A DNA stretch of 64,000 nt from Guillardia theta CCMP2712 (taxonomy: Eukaryota > Cryptophyceae > Pyrenomonadales > Geminigeraceae). The stretch lies in assembly GCF_000315625.1 (NCBI RefSeq), contig NW_005434669.1, positions 1,055,325 through 1,119,324 of the forward strand. Reading direction: 5' to 3'. How positions within the stretch are numbered: position 1 is the first letter of the stretch; each line of letters opens with the position of its first letter. The position numbers and the translations under genes were made by a program. The notes under the pieces were generated by a model. It was not told the DNA's origin, did not search any database, and saw only the letters and a program-made list of their open reading frames with translations. This document shows positions 9,804 to 21,331 of the stretch, one piece after another.

Positions 9804-11090
9804 ATGTCTGCAGTTCTTCATTCCAACGAGTGGCAAATGCCTATTTTGCCAACGAAACAAAGCGCTCCTGTCATGAAGGCAGTCAGCAAAGCCCAGAGTA
9901 TTGAGGTCATGACAGAAGCACGAAACTTTTTGGCAAACAACAAGTCTTCACTTGTGATTGATGGAGCAAAGCCATACAAGATCATGGCTGCTTCAGACTT
10001 ATGGCTCCAGATGTTTGGGTTTTCTGATGAGTCCTACATTTTGAGGCGTTCCCTCAATCTGTTGCAAGGGCCCAACACCAACTCTGTGATGTTGAATGCC
10101 TTTCTTTCATCCTGCAACCTCAAGACTGAGCAGAACGGGCATTTCAAGCTCTACCTCAGCAATGGGCAGGCCGTAATGATCCACGTCTCTGCAAGAAGGT
10201 ACCTGATCGAGGAGGTGGAAGTCGTCGTCCTCGAGTTTGAATACTCCAACGCCATCCTACCTCACGAGGCTGAACTGGAGCGTGGCGGACTTCCCATGGC
10301 GCTCGTGGAAGTCGCTGCGCCTTTCCGTATCATCCAGACCAACCAAGAGTTCCTCGAGCTCTCTGGATACAACAAGATGCAGGTTTCCGGCCGCGCCTTG
10401 TGCATGTTACAGGGACCTGGAAGCAACAGTCAAGAGCTTGCCAGGATGTTCAAGGAGACGGCCAAGGGCACTGAGCAAGAGGGAAAGACCAATGTGTACA
10501 ACTGCAGTGGATCTCAGATCTCCTGCAACATCCGGCTCTCACCGGTTGCGGCGGCTGACGGGAAAATCTCTCATGTGCTCCTTCAGCTTGTCCAGGAGGT
10601 GATCGAGGCTCTCCCTCAGGTGCTGTCCGAGGATCACATCTCGCAGCGCCTGCAGCACAACAAGGCCATGGGCTTCGAGCTCATGCAGGAGGCTAGACGG
10701 GGCGGAGCCCAGCGGCTCAACGCGTGCAAATGTCACGTCGCTGTGGTCTGTGATCGGATGAGGGGGAATCGCTGTCCTGCAAGGGCCTTGTACAACATCC
10801 AGACTGGCAAGCAGATCCAGGAGAGCATCGCCAGGAGGCGCTCCATCTCTTGCGAGGAACAGTGCGACGTTTCCACTGCTGCTGCTCAAGCTCCTGTTGA
10901 GCAAGAAATGCAGTCTTCTTCGCCCGACAAGGCAACTTTCGTGATGTACTTGTGTATGCTCTTGTCCTTCTTGTTCTCGATGGTTTGTCAAGGCAAGAAG
11001 TGTAAGAGACAGAGAAGGAACAGCAGTGCCAAGGAAGGAAAGGTCCAAAGGCAATTCAACGCCTGGATTTATCTTGATGAACAAATGTAG
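9804..11090 (+). CDS. Tandem PAS (LOV-like) protein with C-terminal membrane segment
   Basis: A single-exon gene of 428 aa; ATG at 9804 follows a TATA box. PAS-A spans about residues 50-145 and contains LNLLQGPNTNSV. PAS-B spans about 165-270 and contains GRALCMLQGPGSNSQEL. Both match the LQGPxT helix of the LOV/PAS_9 subfamily. The photoactive LOV cysteine (GRNCRFLQG) is not in register: PAS-B has Leu at that place and Cys one residue later, so flavin photochemistry is doubtful. The C-terminal part has a Cys-containing linker, an Arg-rich stretch, and one hydrophobic helix near residues 383-401 (ATFVMYLCMLLSFLFSMVC) followed by a basic tail. This predicts a membrane-tethered ligand or redox sensor. 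No output domain is visible. Confidence 0.9.
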   Translation: MSAVLHSNEWQMPILPTKQSAPVMKAVSKAQSIEVMTEARNFLANNKSSLVIDGAKPYKIMAASDLWLQMFGFSDESYILRRSLNLLQGPNTNSVMLNAFLSSCNLKTEQNGHFKLYLSNGQAVMIHVSARRYLIEEVEVVVLEFEYSNAILPHEAELERGGLPMALVEVAAPFRIIQTNQEFLELSGYNKMQVSGRALCMLQGPGSNSQELARMFKETAKGTEQEGKTNVYNCSGSQISCNIRLSPVAAADGKISHVLLQLVQEVIEALPQVLSEDHISQRLQHNKAMGFELMQEARRGGAQRLNACKCHVAVVCDRMRGNRCPARALYNIQTGKQIQESIARRRSISCEEQCDVSTAAAQAPVEQEMQSSSPDKATFVMYLCMLLSFLFSMVCQGKKCKRQRRNSSAKEGKVQRQFNAWIYLDEQM

Positions 11091-11101
11091 GTTCTATATT
11101 C

Positions 11102-11107
11102 AATAAA
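11102..11107 (+). promoter_or_regulatory. AATAAA polyadenylation signal
   Basis: Canonical hexamer 12 nt after the stop of the PAS gene; position and strand fit that transcript. Confidence 0.55.
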
Positions 11108-12245
11108 TGTTGATTTCATACAATCCTATTCCCAATCGACGGTCTTATGAGCAATTCATTATGCTTTCAACGAGATGCATTTGATTTGTTTCTATCTGTA
11201 TCGTGGGCATTTGAAATTCATTGGTCATATTTCACTGTTGCTGCTTAACGTTGCCTAGAAAATCACTCGATGGTGTTGTTCATGCGCAGAATTTACTCCT
11301 GTGGCCTACTTCATGTTCCTTCCTAGTGCTTCAGCCCTTTCCTCTCCATCCCAAGAATGCTTTGCAACCTGTCTATTTTCGCACAGGAAGTCTTTCACTC
11401 GTCATATCCTGACCACTCTCCCTGTCTTTCTCTCCTCTCCTGCTCTGTTGTCAGGTCACACTACGATGTGCACATCTCTTGTCTTTTGCATAGTTTCTTC
11501 TGCAAGGGGAATGATAGATCTCTTTTCTCACTTACTCCTTCAACAATGACAACAACTGTCCTTCATGGCTCTTGCAGTCGTCCCTATCTTTCGCTTGAAT
11601 TTCATCATCTTTCAGCCCCTCTGACTCTTCTCTATCCCCTACGAAGATTTTAGAGTCATTTTTGTTTATCCCTTCCTTGCTGCAGCATGTTCTTTTGGTT
11701 CTGCATCACGTTTCCTACCTGCCGCAACCGTCGTAATAGTCGTTTCAATCTTTGATCCCCGTCTCCTGTCTTGCTATTTTCTGCCTCTTTCAATCATTTG
11801 TCTTCTCTTGTCCGCCTCAATTTTCTGCAGACTCTCGCTCCCTTCACCTTCTTTCATCCCTCCTCCCTCCTATTTCCCTGGTCTGTGTAAACAGCACAGT
11901 ACGTCCACAACCTCATTCCCTTCCTTCCCCGCCCCTGCCCCCCTTCCCGTCTCTCCCAGCTTTCAGTCTGCCATCCTCTTCGGCCTTTCGCTCTCCTCCT
12001 CTCCTTCCGCTCGCTTCCGCCTCCATCTTTGCTCAACCGACCGCTGGCCCTAACACACGCCCACCCCTCATCTTCCTGTACCCCCTTGTTTTACCACCCC
12101 ACCCTCAGAACACGGTAGTGCTCCTCCCTGCAAATCTCAATACCACCCTACCCATGGTCTATGCGACCCACCCCTTGCGCAGTAGTCTAATAGTTTTCAG
12201 TTGAGAATTCCCTATGGCGACAGAGGGAGCGGGGTGAGAGAGACG
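11108..12245. other. Pyrimidine-rich intergenic region, no gene seen
   Basis: About 1.1 kb with strong C+T bias on the + strand. It opens several Ser/Leu/Pro-rich frames that carry no motif and no consistent splice sites. I regard it as the PAS gene 3' flank plus the next gene's promoter. Confidence 0.6.
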
Positions 12246-15150
12246 ATGCTGGGAGAGGAGGAGCGAGAGGAGCTCCCAGGCTTCACCAGCAGGTGATACT
12301 TGTCCTTTTCTTTCATCCTCCTTCTTCCCCGGCACGCTATTGCTGAGATGTTCAACAGGAGGTCTCCCTGGAACGGAAATGTCGACTTCGCAGGGCTGGA
12401 GGTGGAGGAGGATGAGGATGTGGATGATGAGGAGGTACTGTTTACAACAGCCAGGGAGGAAGGTGAACAACTCAAGCACTCATGTGCCACCATGACCTCC
12501 TTGCAGACGTTGGTGGCATGGGGCAGAAGCAACTGGAAACAATCTCAAAGACCTTGGAGGACGAGAAGCGCAGGCTGGCACAGATGGAGCTGCAGATGCA
12601 ACAAGAAAGAGCGCGCAAGGAGGGGAAGCAGCAGGAACTTGCGATTGCTACTCAAACGAAGGAACTGGAAGGGATGATGAAAGCTCTCATGACATCGGCG
12701 AGGGATGATGTGGAGAAACGTCAACGATGGGAGGACGAGTGGAGAAGAAAGTTTGACGAGTTTCGGCGGCAACACCATGAGATGGAGAGCGCGTTGAAGC
12801 ACAAGCACTTCGAGGAGCTGAAGAAACTCAAAGAGTCCATGTCGGAAGAGATCAGGAAGATGGCAGATGGAGTAGGCAAGAAAAAAGGAACCCACAACGC
12901 TCCTTCTGATGCTGAGCTCAAGAAGATCCAGAAAGAGAACGTAGGTAAAATCCTGTTGCTCTTCCAAAAGCAGGGAAAAGAGAGGCTCTACTTGTCCTCC
13001 AAACTTGCAAAGCAGGTGATGGCTTGCTGTTGAGTTTCTTTTGATACTGATATGATCTGCAACAGGAGGAGCTGTTGATAATGTCCAAGAATGAAAGCTT
13101 GCAAAAGCATCTCAACAAGGTCCAGTCCAAGACAGATCGCATCTGTAGACAGATGTTGCCATCTATTGACTCTCGGAGCCTTGCTGCGACTGTGAGCGAT
13201 TACAGGAAGAGCTCCCACGAAAGTTTTTCGAAGCAAAGGGCAGGAATGGTGTCTATGGCCCAGACGGGAAAGAAGTGGTCGAGATCGAACAGGTCCGCGC
13301 TCTCACACTCGGGGCGGTCAAACAGTCTTGTAGAGTCCAAGACATATCCAAGATTTCACATGCGGGAACAGGATTCGCTGCCCTCCCCTCGAATAGACAG
13401 CGAGAACGTGACGTTCTTGACTGAGATCGGGTCAGATTTTGACCAGAATCTTGAACGAACTCTCAATCACTTCTCTGCGAGCCGCTCGCAACTCATTCCA
13501 AGAAGGAGCTCAAAGGAGATCGAAAGCTCCGTCAAGGTTGATCTCCCGAAGATCTCGCAAGCGCCCAAGGTCCAAGATCAGAATGTAGTGAAGGAGCAGC
13601 AACACCCGAAGCAACCAGACGACTCCGGCGTGGTAACCTCTGCTGACCATGAGTTCAAAGGTTGGGCACCTGCCACAATCACACTACAAGAGAACATGAA
13701 ACCTAGGTGGGATGATGCTGTCAACACAAGCTCTGCTCTCAGCAACCTGCTGTCCAAGGGTCAGTGGCACCCCAGCATCATCGCATTTCAATCAGAACAA
13801 AATCCAAAACGTAAAGTCTCTCCCTACATGTCGTTGTCGACCAAGTCAAAGGTCAGGAGCGTCGAGGGTGTGACTGGTAGGAAGGGGCTGGGACAGAGAC
13901 CTCAACACAAGCGAGACAAGGAGAGGGCAGCAAGCACCCAGCCCGTGGTTGGCTTCCAACAAGCAAATGAAGCTGAGGGATTCAAACAAGGACACTCCAC
14001 ACAACCCCTTGACCGAAATTTTAGCCGCCCGAGGTCAGATCTGGGATTGTATGCGGAGAAGGGAGGGAATTCCTACAAGTCAGCCAAGCTGGAGACCTGG
14101 ATAGAAGAGAAGATCAGGAATGTGCTTGGAGAGAACGGGACGAAAGAAAGCATCTTCAAGCGATTGAATGCTCGCAATGAGGGCGCGGATGAATCCAACT
14201 CTAAGACAGAGATGCTGGAACCAAGACACACGCACACCGAAGAGACTCTCGAGGTCCAAGAGAGAACAGAAGCAATGCCAAGGCCGGAAGTTGAGAGCGT
14301 TGAAGAAGCCGAGGAGAACGTCTCCAACCTACTGAACAGGCTCAAGAGCTCTATGTCGAAGGCGCCTAAGCTTGAGCAGCAGCTGGAAGCCGTAGGGATA
14401 CACCTGGAAGAAGAGGATGATCGTCAATCGCAAGAGAACAGACCTTTCACGCAGGCCAGAGACATCGAGCAGAACATCCGTGGAACTGAGATATCCAATA
14501 CAGGGCGTGTGGACAGACAGGGAAATTATCAAGAGCTCGAGGCTTCCGCTGACGTTAATGACCGGAGAAACCAATTCAGCTCGCTGACGGACTCCTCCCG
14601 TGCTCGCTCAAGGTCGGACAAGAGAGTCGGGTGGGACCTTGACGATCGAGATTACGTGCCGAGCCGCGTGCCTTCTGCGGAGTCTTATGCCGGAAGCGAA
14701 GCTGCGAGCTTTCCTAACTCAAGTCGGTCAGAGATGGATGAAAGAGACGCTGCAGCTGTCAGGCCCAACGAGAACGAGAGGAATACCAGTGTACACATAG
14801 AGAATCAGAATGTTTCTGACGATCAGCTGAAAGACTTCTTCTCAAAGATCAGGCACAACAAGGTTGCTGAGGTCGAAGACTTGGTGCAGAGTGGTTTCCC
14901 GTTGGACAGGCGAGACGCTCATGGCAACACGCCACTGATGGTTGCTTCTCAGAATGGACATAAGAGACTTGTGAAAATGATTCTCAGAAACGGAGCTGAT
15001 CCTAATGCTACAAACCACCAAGGGAACACTGCGCTGCACTTTGCCACAGCATACGGGTACAACACACTTTCAAAGTATCTCATGTCCAAAGGCGCTGACG
15101 ATACATTGATCAACATGAAAGGGCTGACTTGCTACGATGGGCTGGGCTGA
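12246..15150 (+). CDS. Coiled-coil protein with C-terminal ankyrin repeats
   Basis: Four exons with closed phases: 12246-12292, 12359-12434, 12527-12940 and 13066-15150, giving 873 aa. After a short acidic N-terminus (EVEEDEDVDDEE), residues about 45-200 form a charged coiled coil (KTLEDEKRRLAQMELQMQQE). A long Ser/Arg/Glu-rich, probably disordered middle follows. About residues 770-873 contain ankyrin repeats: GNTPLMVASQNGHKRLVKMI, GADPNATNHQGNTALHFATA and GYNTLSKYLMSKGADD. This is a scaffold architecture with no catalytic domain. The start ATG at 12246 gives the only phase-compatible first exon I found, but an upstream non-coding exon is possible. Confidence 0.82.
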
Positions 15151-15241
15151 TATTGAAAACAAGTTGTAAACTAAACGAACTCAACAAGATAGTAGATTAT
15201 AGTGATCAAAATCGAAGCCTTATTTGCTAGCTCTATGTGTT

Positions 15242-16715
15242 TCAATGCGCAACACCCATCGCCGGCATACGGTCGTAGCTCTGATAGTTCACCGTTCTCA
15301 TAGTACCCATATTCTCCAACTCCGAGGTTGGCGACTTGGCTGTCACGGTCTTCCGAACTCCCGTGGGGAGGATTGTCCGCTGCAAGCAGATTCAGCTCAG
15401 GTCACAGATGGGTAGCGGGTACCATGACTTGAGTGATCTTGGGGGGGAGATAGGGAAAGTCTCCATCTAGGATAGACAGCAGCACCTGGTCATCGTTGTT
15501 AATCGCAATCAGGTGGGTGCGTAGTGACTTGATACCGGAGTATTAGGAGGCCCTGTGAGAAACGAAATGACTTGATTCAACTGCAAACATACTTGTCAAC
15601 AATTTCACGATGGATCAACCTGGCTTGATCAAACCGGCATGCCCTGCACGACGACAAGCTTGCTCTGAGGGCTCTGAGGGTTGGAGTTCACCGCATACAG
15701 GATGTCTCCCTTCAAGATGCGACCACCTACAGGTGCTCAGGCTCTCGGAGATTTGACAACAGCAACATGTACATGTTTGAGCAGGAGATCCTTGGCGAAT
15801 GCTTGTGATTCTGTGCATGCCAAAGGTCGATTTCTCATCATCTTGATCGGGTTCGAAGGTGATGCCAATACCTGGACGTCTCCAACCTCATTCAAGTCAA
15901 TCATGGCAACCCTGACCTGCCGTGTTGTACATGGAAGTCGGCGAGGGTGAACGCGGAGGTGACATCGGATGGTACGGAGATGTCGGTCGGTGCCCAGGAG
16001 ACATCGGACGCCAGCCCGGCGACCCTGGACGTCCTCTGGGCGACAGAGGACGCCTTCCCGGGGACATCGGACGACCGCCTGGAGACATGGGCCGCCCTCT
16101 TGGGGACATGGGCCGCCGCCCTGGGGACATAGGACGACCACCCGGGGATACTGGACGTCGGCCTGGTGACAGTCCTCTTGCAGGATGCGGATTCTGCATA
16201 CCTGGCATGCCCTGTGGATACTGCTGCTGCATGCCCTGCTGCTGCATGCCCTGCTGCTGCATGCCTTGCTGCTGCATGCCCTGCTGCTGCATGCCTGGCA
16301 TGCCCTGTGGATACTGCTGCTGCATGCCCTGCTGCTGCATGCCCTGCTGCTGCATGCCTGGCATGCCCTGTGGATACTGCTGCTGCATGCCTTGCTGCTG
16401 CATGCCCTGCTGCTGCATACCTGGCATGCCCTGTGGATACTGCTGCTGCATGCCTTGCTGCTGCATGCCTTGTTGCTGCATACCTGGCATGCCCTGTGGA
16501 TACTGCTGCTGCATGCCCTGCTGCTGCATGCCCTGTGGTCTAGGTTGCTGCTGCATGCCTCTCATGCTCTGTTGACCTCTAGGAGACATTGGTTGTCTCC
16601 CAGGAGACAAGGCGCGCCTACCAGGGGACAGGGCGCGCCTTCCAGGGGACACAGACCTTCGACCAGAGGCTGGTCTTCTGGGTTGTTGTTTAGAAAACGA
16701 CTTGAATATTGGCAT
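15242..16715 (-). CDS. PDZ-domain protein with Gln/Met/Pro-rich and SPGRRP repeats
   Basis: Five exons: 15917-16715, 15773-15871, 15635-15726, 15536-15580 and 15242-15379; phases close at 390 aa. Residues 1-60 are Arg/Ser/Pro-rich (SPGRRALSPGR). Residues 55-175 are repeats of MQQQGMQQQYPQGMPG, encoded by a tandem DNA repeat at 16200-16545. Residues 180-260 are SPGRRPMSP-type repeats, good candidates for SR-type phosphorylation or RNA binding. The C-terminus holds one PDZ domain, split over three introns: GIGITFEPDQDDEK, RITSIRQGSPA, GGRILKGDILYAVNSN and QVISFLTGPPNTP. The ending (YDRMPAMGVAH) is short. The function is unknown; a scaffold linking a PDZ partner to a low-complexity condensate-forming region is an inference. 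Confidence 0.85.
16200..16545. repeat. Coding tandem repeat (about 12-60 bp units)
   Basis: Units of CTGCTGCTGCATGCC with a longer period ending TGGCATGCCCTGTGGATA recur about five times. On the minus strand they encode the MQQQ/YPQGMPG repeats of the PDZ protein. Confidence 0.85.
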
Positions 16716-18378
16716 CCTGTTGTATCATACGTCAGATTCATGGTACAGTTTCGTGAAAATAAGTAGTAATCATTGCTACCTAAAGGTTGCTATCTAAGAC
16801 CTCAGTACTTTCTATCCAACCTGAAGTGTGTTCACTTGTCTGAGACCATGTATCCTGCACTGTAACGATCTTGTTGGCCTTTCAACAAATCGGTCGAAAT
16901 AAAATTGATGCACAATGACGCAATCATCACAATGGTGCCAAGGCATATGAGGCAACGGAACAAACTATTTGAATGCTGACAAACTAAATCGACAGGAGCG
17001 GTCAGCACGGGCCAGTGCTGACTTGCGAAGAAACTTAACGCAATGAGCATGTAACAACAGCTCCTTGCATCCCGTAGTGCCTCTACCCTAGGAGTTCAAC
17101 ACTCCCCAACACAGCATAGTAGGACTCCGGCAGTCTTGGTTGCTGCATGGGCCTCTGCGTCGCCGTCTCATCCTTTCCCCACCCACCCCTCCTGTTACCA
17201 GAGTGGGGAGGCCCACTGGGCCCTGGGGGTGAGCAAATTATCGGACCGTCGTACGAGTCGGGCCGGACCGCCGGGCCGCCCGGGCCGCCCGTGTCAGTGA
17301 CGGCGTCGCCGGGACCGTCCGGCCCGGGCCGGGCCGGCCCGCCGGGCGCCGGGTACGGCGGCAGTGACCGTACTCCGTGATGACGGGCTCGGCGATCCGG
17401 CGGCCCGCCCGGGCTAATCACTGTAAGTTCCGAAAAAAGACGTCACTTTAGCGGCCCACACGGTAGATAAACATTGCTGTCATGACGGTCCGGTCACGAG
17501 TCAACTGTAGTACTAATTGCATGCTGACTTTGAAGGTGACACAAGGCCTTAAAAACCTCCTGAAAAGTCAATTTTTCGTGTGCCCTGGTCTCTTCTTGGG
17601 CAAACATCGCCGCCTTCGCTGACGGCAGTACTGCGGTACGGAGTTACTGTGCCGGCCCCTAATACCCTCCCCTTTCAAAGGTACTCCATCCACCCCCTTG
17701 TAACTAGCGGCGGCCGTGACTCAGTCGGACAGTTCAGTTTAGAATCGCCCCCCTAAGTGGCGGCGGACCCCTACAAACTACCATCAAGCCTGGGCCTGCG
17801 GCGGCCGTTGGTCCGAAAATCAGATGGTGATGTCACGAAGTTCCGGAAGGTAAAGCCGGCCTGTTGCTGCCCATTCGGAACTACCACCGGTGCTTCGATT
17901 TCCACCCCCTTCTGATACCCCCTCCCTTCCTACCTTTTCTTATAGCAGTGGACCCTTTGGGGGTGGGGCCAGGGAGGTAGGCTCTCGTCGGAGATGGGGT
18001 CCCTCGATGCTTCACTGGGGTGGGTCACAAGACCTTGTGACTGACCGAGTAACCAATAGGAGCAAGGTGAAGGGTTAGGGTTGAAAGGACGTGGTTTCCG
18101 TGCAGAAGCGGGAATAAGACGCGGGAGGGGAATACCAGGGGTCTAAGACCTGCACTGCAGCTCGGAGTAGGGGGTAGTGGACCAAGGGGGGAGGTTTTTG
18201 AGTTCATATCCGCCCCAGGTGAGCGTCGGAGGGTTAGCGAAAAGCTGTATTTTAGAAATGTACCCCACCCCAATGTTCGATGGGTCCATTCGACAGACCC
18301 CTATCTATACCACTCTTGCACTGAGAAATATAGGGGTACCAATTACTCCTACCTAAGTACCCCACCCCAACATAGCTG
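16716..18378. other. Intergenic, includes a GC-rich island
   Basis: About 1.7 kb with no supported gene. 17200-17420 is a GC-rich island of short words (CCGGGCC, CGTACG, GGCGGC) like those at 6226-6290, 8940-9000, 31480-31960 and 61560-61800. Long frames there are composition artefacts rich in Gly/Pro/Arg. 18250-18370 contains near-repeated TACCCCACCCCAA words. Confidence 0.6.
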
Positions 18379-19209
18379 ATGTCATCAAGCAAAGGTTCCG
18401 CCTTGATAAGACCTGTCGACACCTCCCATCCTCACTCGCAACTCGCCGTCCCTCAGTCAGCTCCTTCCTCACTTTCCTTGCCCCCTTCCTCTTGTTTTCC
18501 TCTTCTGTCAAGTCCGCTACTCATTGTCGCAGTCCCATCAACTCTTCCTTTCTGCTTTCTCCAAAAATCGCTACAAGCACATCCAGTCAAAAACATCTTG
18601 GTTCCAACAAAACCCACCTTCCAAAGCACACCCGAAGGTTTCTTGAACCTACGAATTGAAGAGCCAGCTTCAGACTTTATTGAATTCTCCAATCGAAAAA
18701 TGTTTTCCAATCGTATCAGGCTATTCCCAAGGAGAAAGCTGGGCGAGGACGAAGGCCCTCAGAAGGGAAGACTGCCGCTCGTGATTGACATCACGACTCT
18801 TCAAAACCTGTACGGAGTTCCACTCGTTAAGGCTGCAAAGATCCTCGGCATCTCTCTCACCACGCTCAAGCAAGTCTGCCGCAGGCTGGGAATTCAGCGA
18901 TGGCCATACCAGAAACCTCGCAAGGTCGAGACCGTTTTGCTGCCCCCGTCACTCACTGATAGGGCGATCAAGAGCTCCCTGTCCGATGTCGGTGATGGTG
19001 TAGATGAGACTGTCGAGTCTATTGAAGTAGAGCACGAGGACGAATCAGTAGCTGACAGCGAGGCTCATAGAGCTCCTCTTTCTCCTGACTGGGAGATCCG
19101 TGACGCCAGCTCCGAGGACGCTGAAGAATCTTTGGTCCCCGAGGAGCTAGTGCCTATTGCACCTGAGTGGATTCATTGGTACATCGAGTGCACAGACGGG
19201 ATGGTTTGA
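18379..19209 (+). CDS. RWP-RK transcription factor (copy 1)
   Basis: RWP-RK proteins bind DNA and control nitrogen response and gametogenesis in green organisms. The domain lies at about residues 130-185 of the longest frame: VIDITTLQNLYGVPLVKAAK, ILGISLTTLKQVCRRLGI and QRWPYQKPRK, with RWPYQK replacing the usual RWPxRK. The C-terminal third is very acidic (ESIEVEHEDES, ASSEDAEES), like an activation domain. Residues 1-107 are Ser/Pro/Leu-rich, while the three related genes at 26-31 kb begin only 6-25 residues before the equivalent RIFPRRK. The true start may therefore be the ATG at 18700, with 18379-18699 being leader. It is intronless like the other three, but its domain is clearly more diverged. 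Confidence 0.85.
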   Translation: MSSSKGSALIRPVDTSHPHSQLAVPQSAPSSLSLPPSSCFPLLSSPLLIVAVPSTLPFCFLQKSLQAHPVKNILVPTKPTFQSTPEGFLNLRIEEPASDFIEFSNRKMFSNRIRLFPRRKLGEDEGPQKGRLPLVIDITTLQNLYGVPLVKAAKILGISLTTLKQVCRRLGIQRWPYQKPRKVETVLLPPSLTDRAIKSSLSDVGDGVDETVESIEVEHEDESVADSEAHRAPLSPDWEIRDASSEDAEESLVPEELVPIAPEWIHWYIECTDGMV

Positions 19210-20262
19210 TATCAGACGATTTTGTTCTTTTTGCAAGAGCGATGGGTATATCATAGATTTAAATAGTTTCGTAGGAATTGCGAAAGCGCCTTGTTATGTA
19301 AAACTCAGATTAAACATGAAGACATTTCCATACCATGATTTCGCTCGGTCCTGTCATTCTCGTCAGAATCGATGTAGTTTTCATCATACGCATAGTTCAA
19401 TTATGCATACATTTCGAACTTTAATAGACGAACTGATATCTCTTCACTAAATCCAATTTTTTCACAACACGAAAATTCATGTGTAACAGTACGATGTCTT
19501 AGCGAATACTCAAAAATCCTCCACAGCATAATAAAGACATAGCGTAGTATGATGGCATAACGTAAATTCGAGATGCGATACACTCGATGCGATGTAGGTC
19601 TGCGGCTGACAACTCGAAGTGTTGTTCTAAAAAGGTCCTCATCTCATCGCAGATGATCAGCGGAGAATCATCAGGTGTGGTGAGTTCCCTTGTGCGCGAG
19701 CTAGCTTCCTTGAGCTTACACCTCGTACTCTTGCAGTGCTACCAGTAAAGGAGAGACCATCATTACCTGATAGCCTCTGTCTTCTACCAGGATTGTCGTT
19801 CTGTCGTATGCAATGAGCAGGAATGTTCAAAGACTAGTATGTTGCGTTATTGGAGCGATACTCACCATAGATTCTTGAGTGAATTTCTCAATTTGTTTTT
19901 GATTGCTAACTTTGCTGAAGAGCAAGGAGTCTCTCCATGCTGCTCGCAATGCTCAGATTGTTCTTGATCCCACGTTACCTATCCCGAGATGTGCGGTGCG
20001 GGTTGCTGCAAAGGGGTCATTGGTACAAGTTCATCCTTACCAAGATGCTTTTGAGCCTTGTTTCCTCGAAAACAGCCAAAGCTTGCAAGCAAGGAACTTA
20101 GAGCTAGATTTTGATAGCGTGGTTAGCAGAATTGATTCAGAACATCTCTGATTATGACAAACCAGCCTTGTCCACGCACATAACGCTGTTGATTGATTAC
20201 AGTCCAAGGAATGCATGACAGAAGGTATCAAGGTACTTGTTTTTACAATGATGCTAAGATCT

Positions 20263-20402
20263 AGTATCGTATTAGATACAGCAGCAGTATCATAGTAGTA
20301 TCATAGTAGGATCATAGTACTATGATTCCAGTATCATATCGAGATCATACGATTGTCGATTCAGTGTCATATCAGTATGATATCAGTATGATATCAGTAT
20401 CA
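20263..20402. repeat. Imperfect repeats of AGTATCATAGT / ATCAGTATGAT
   Basis: AT-rich words GTATCATAGTA and ATATCAGTATG recur several times in 140 bp, including TATGATATCAGTATGATATC. Non-coding local expansion. Confidence 0.7.
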
Positions 20403-20957
20403 AATCAACCACACCCCTCTGCTTTGATACAGCAGCTAAGTGCACGGCTGCACTTGTGCGATCTCATTAAGTTTTCTGATAAAGGAACACTGGTGCATGA
20501 TTGGCGGAGGCGGAGAAAATTCATGATGATCACGCTCCAGAATCCTTTTTCAGGAAACGCTTGCTGTATTCTAGAAAATACTGATTACTTCTACATTCAG
20601 ATTTTCGCTATTGGAACGTTCAGAAGGATTGATGCTCCATTGACTGGGCAACTTGAATGTTGTATCAGCTTTAAGGTACAATTTTCTTCTCTATTCATCT
20701 CAACTTGTAATTCTCTTCGAAAGGCTTTCTACAACCCTCACACACGATGATTCTCTGTGAGACTTTAAGCAAGTGTCGTCTATCTTCTCGATTCAGCGAA
20801 CTGATCTCTTGCTCCTCCTCGCGCATCGCCATACACATGCAATAGCATCGAGCAAATGCTGGTCCGTCGGGGAGGCTGAAAAACAATTGAAGCTTTTCTC
20901 TAAATGTTCAATTCATAATTGGTGTAAATTCAACTTTGGCAATAGATAGTCACTCAA

Positions 20958-21085
<128 letters not shown>

Positions 21086-21331
21086 ATGGTAGGGAGACAA
21101 CGAACAAGAATATGGAGATGAATATGAGAAAGAGCAACAAGCAGCATATAGAATGCCTTGTCCAAGGGATTGAACTTTAAAGGCGACAGTGGCAGCCGTT
21201 GAAGATCATTCGTGGAGGCATCGACAGTTGGCTTGCTATCTTGTTGCCATAACAAAGACGATGAGGAAGACAACGGTCGCCGAGGTCGTCGAAATTTGAT
21301 CACGCACATTCTTGCTTCAGAAGCCCTGGGC

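Noticed and set aside
16200-16545. Regular spaced repeats that might suggest a CRISPR-like array
   Set aside because: The repeats are contiguous, in frame, and encode the MQQQ region of the PDZ protein; the genome is eukaryotic.
20322-20750. 142-codon + frame
   Set aside because: Contains a plausible acceptor and donor but no connectable neighbours or motif; left as undecided non-coding.
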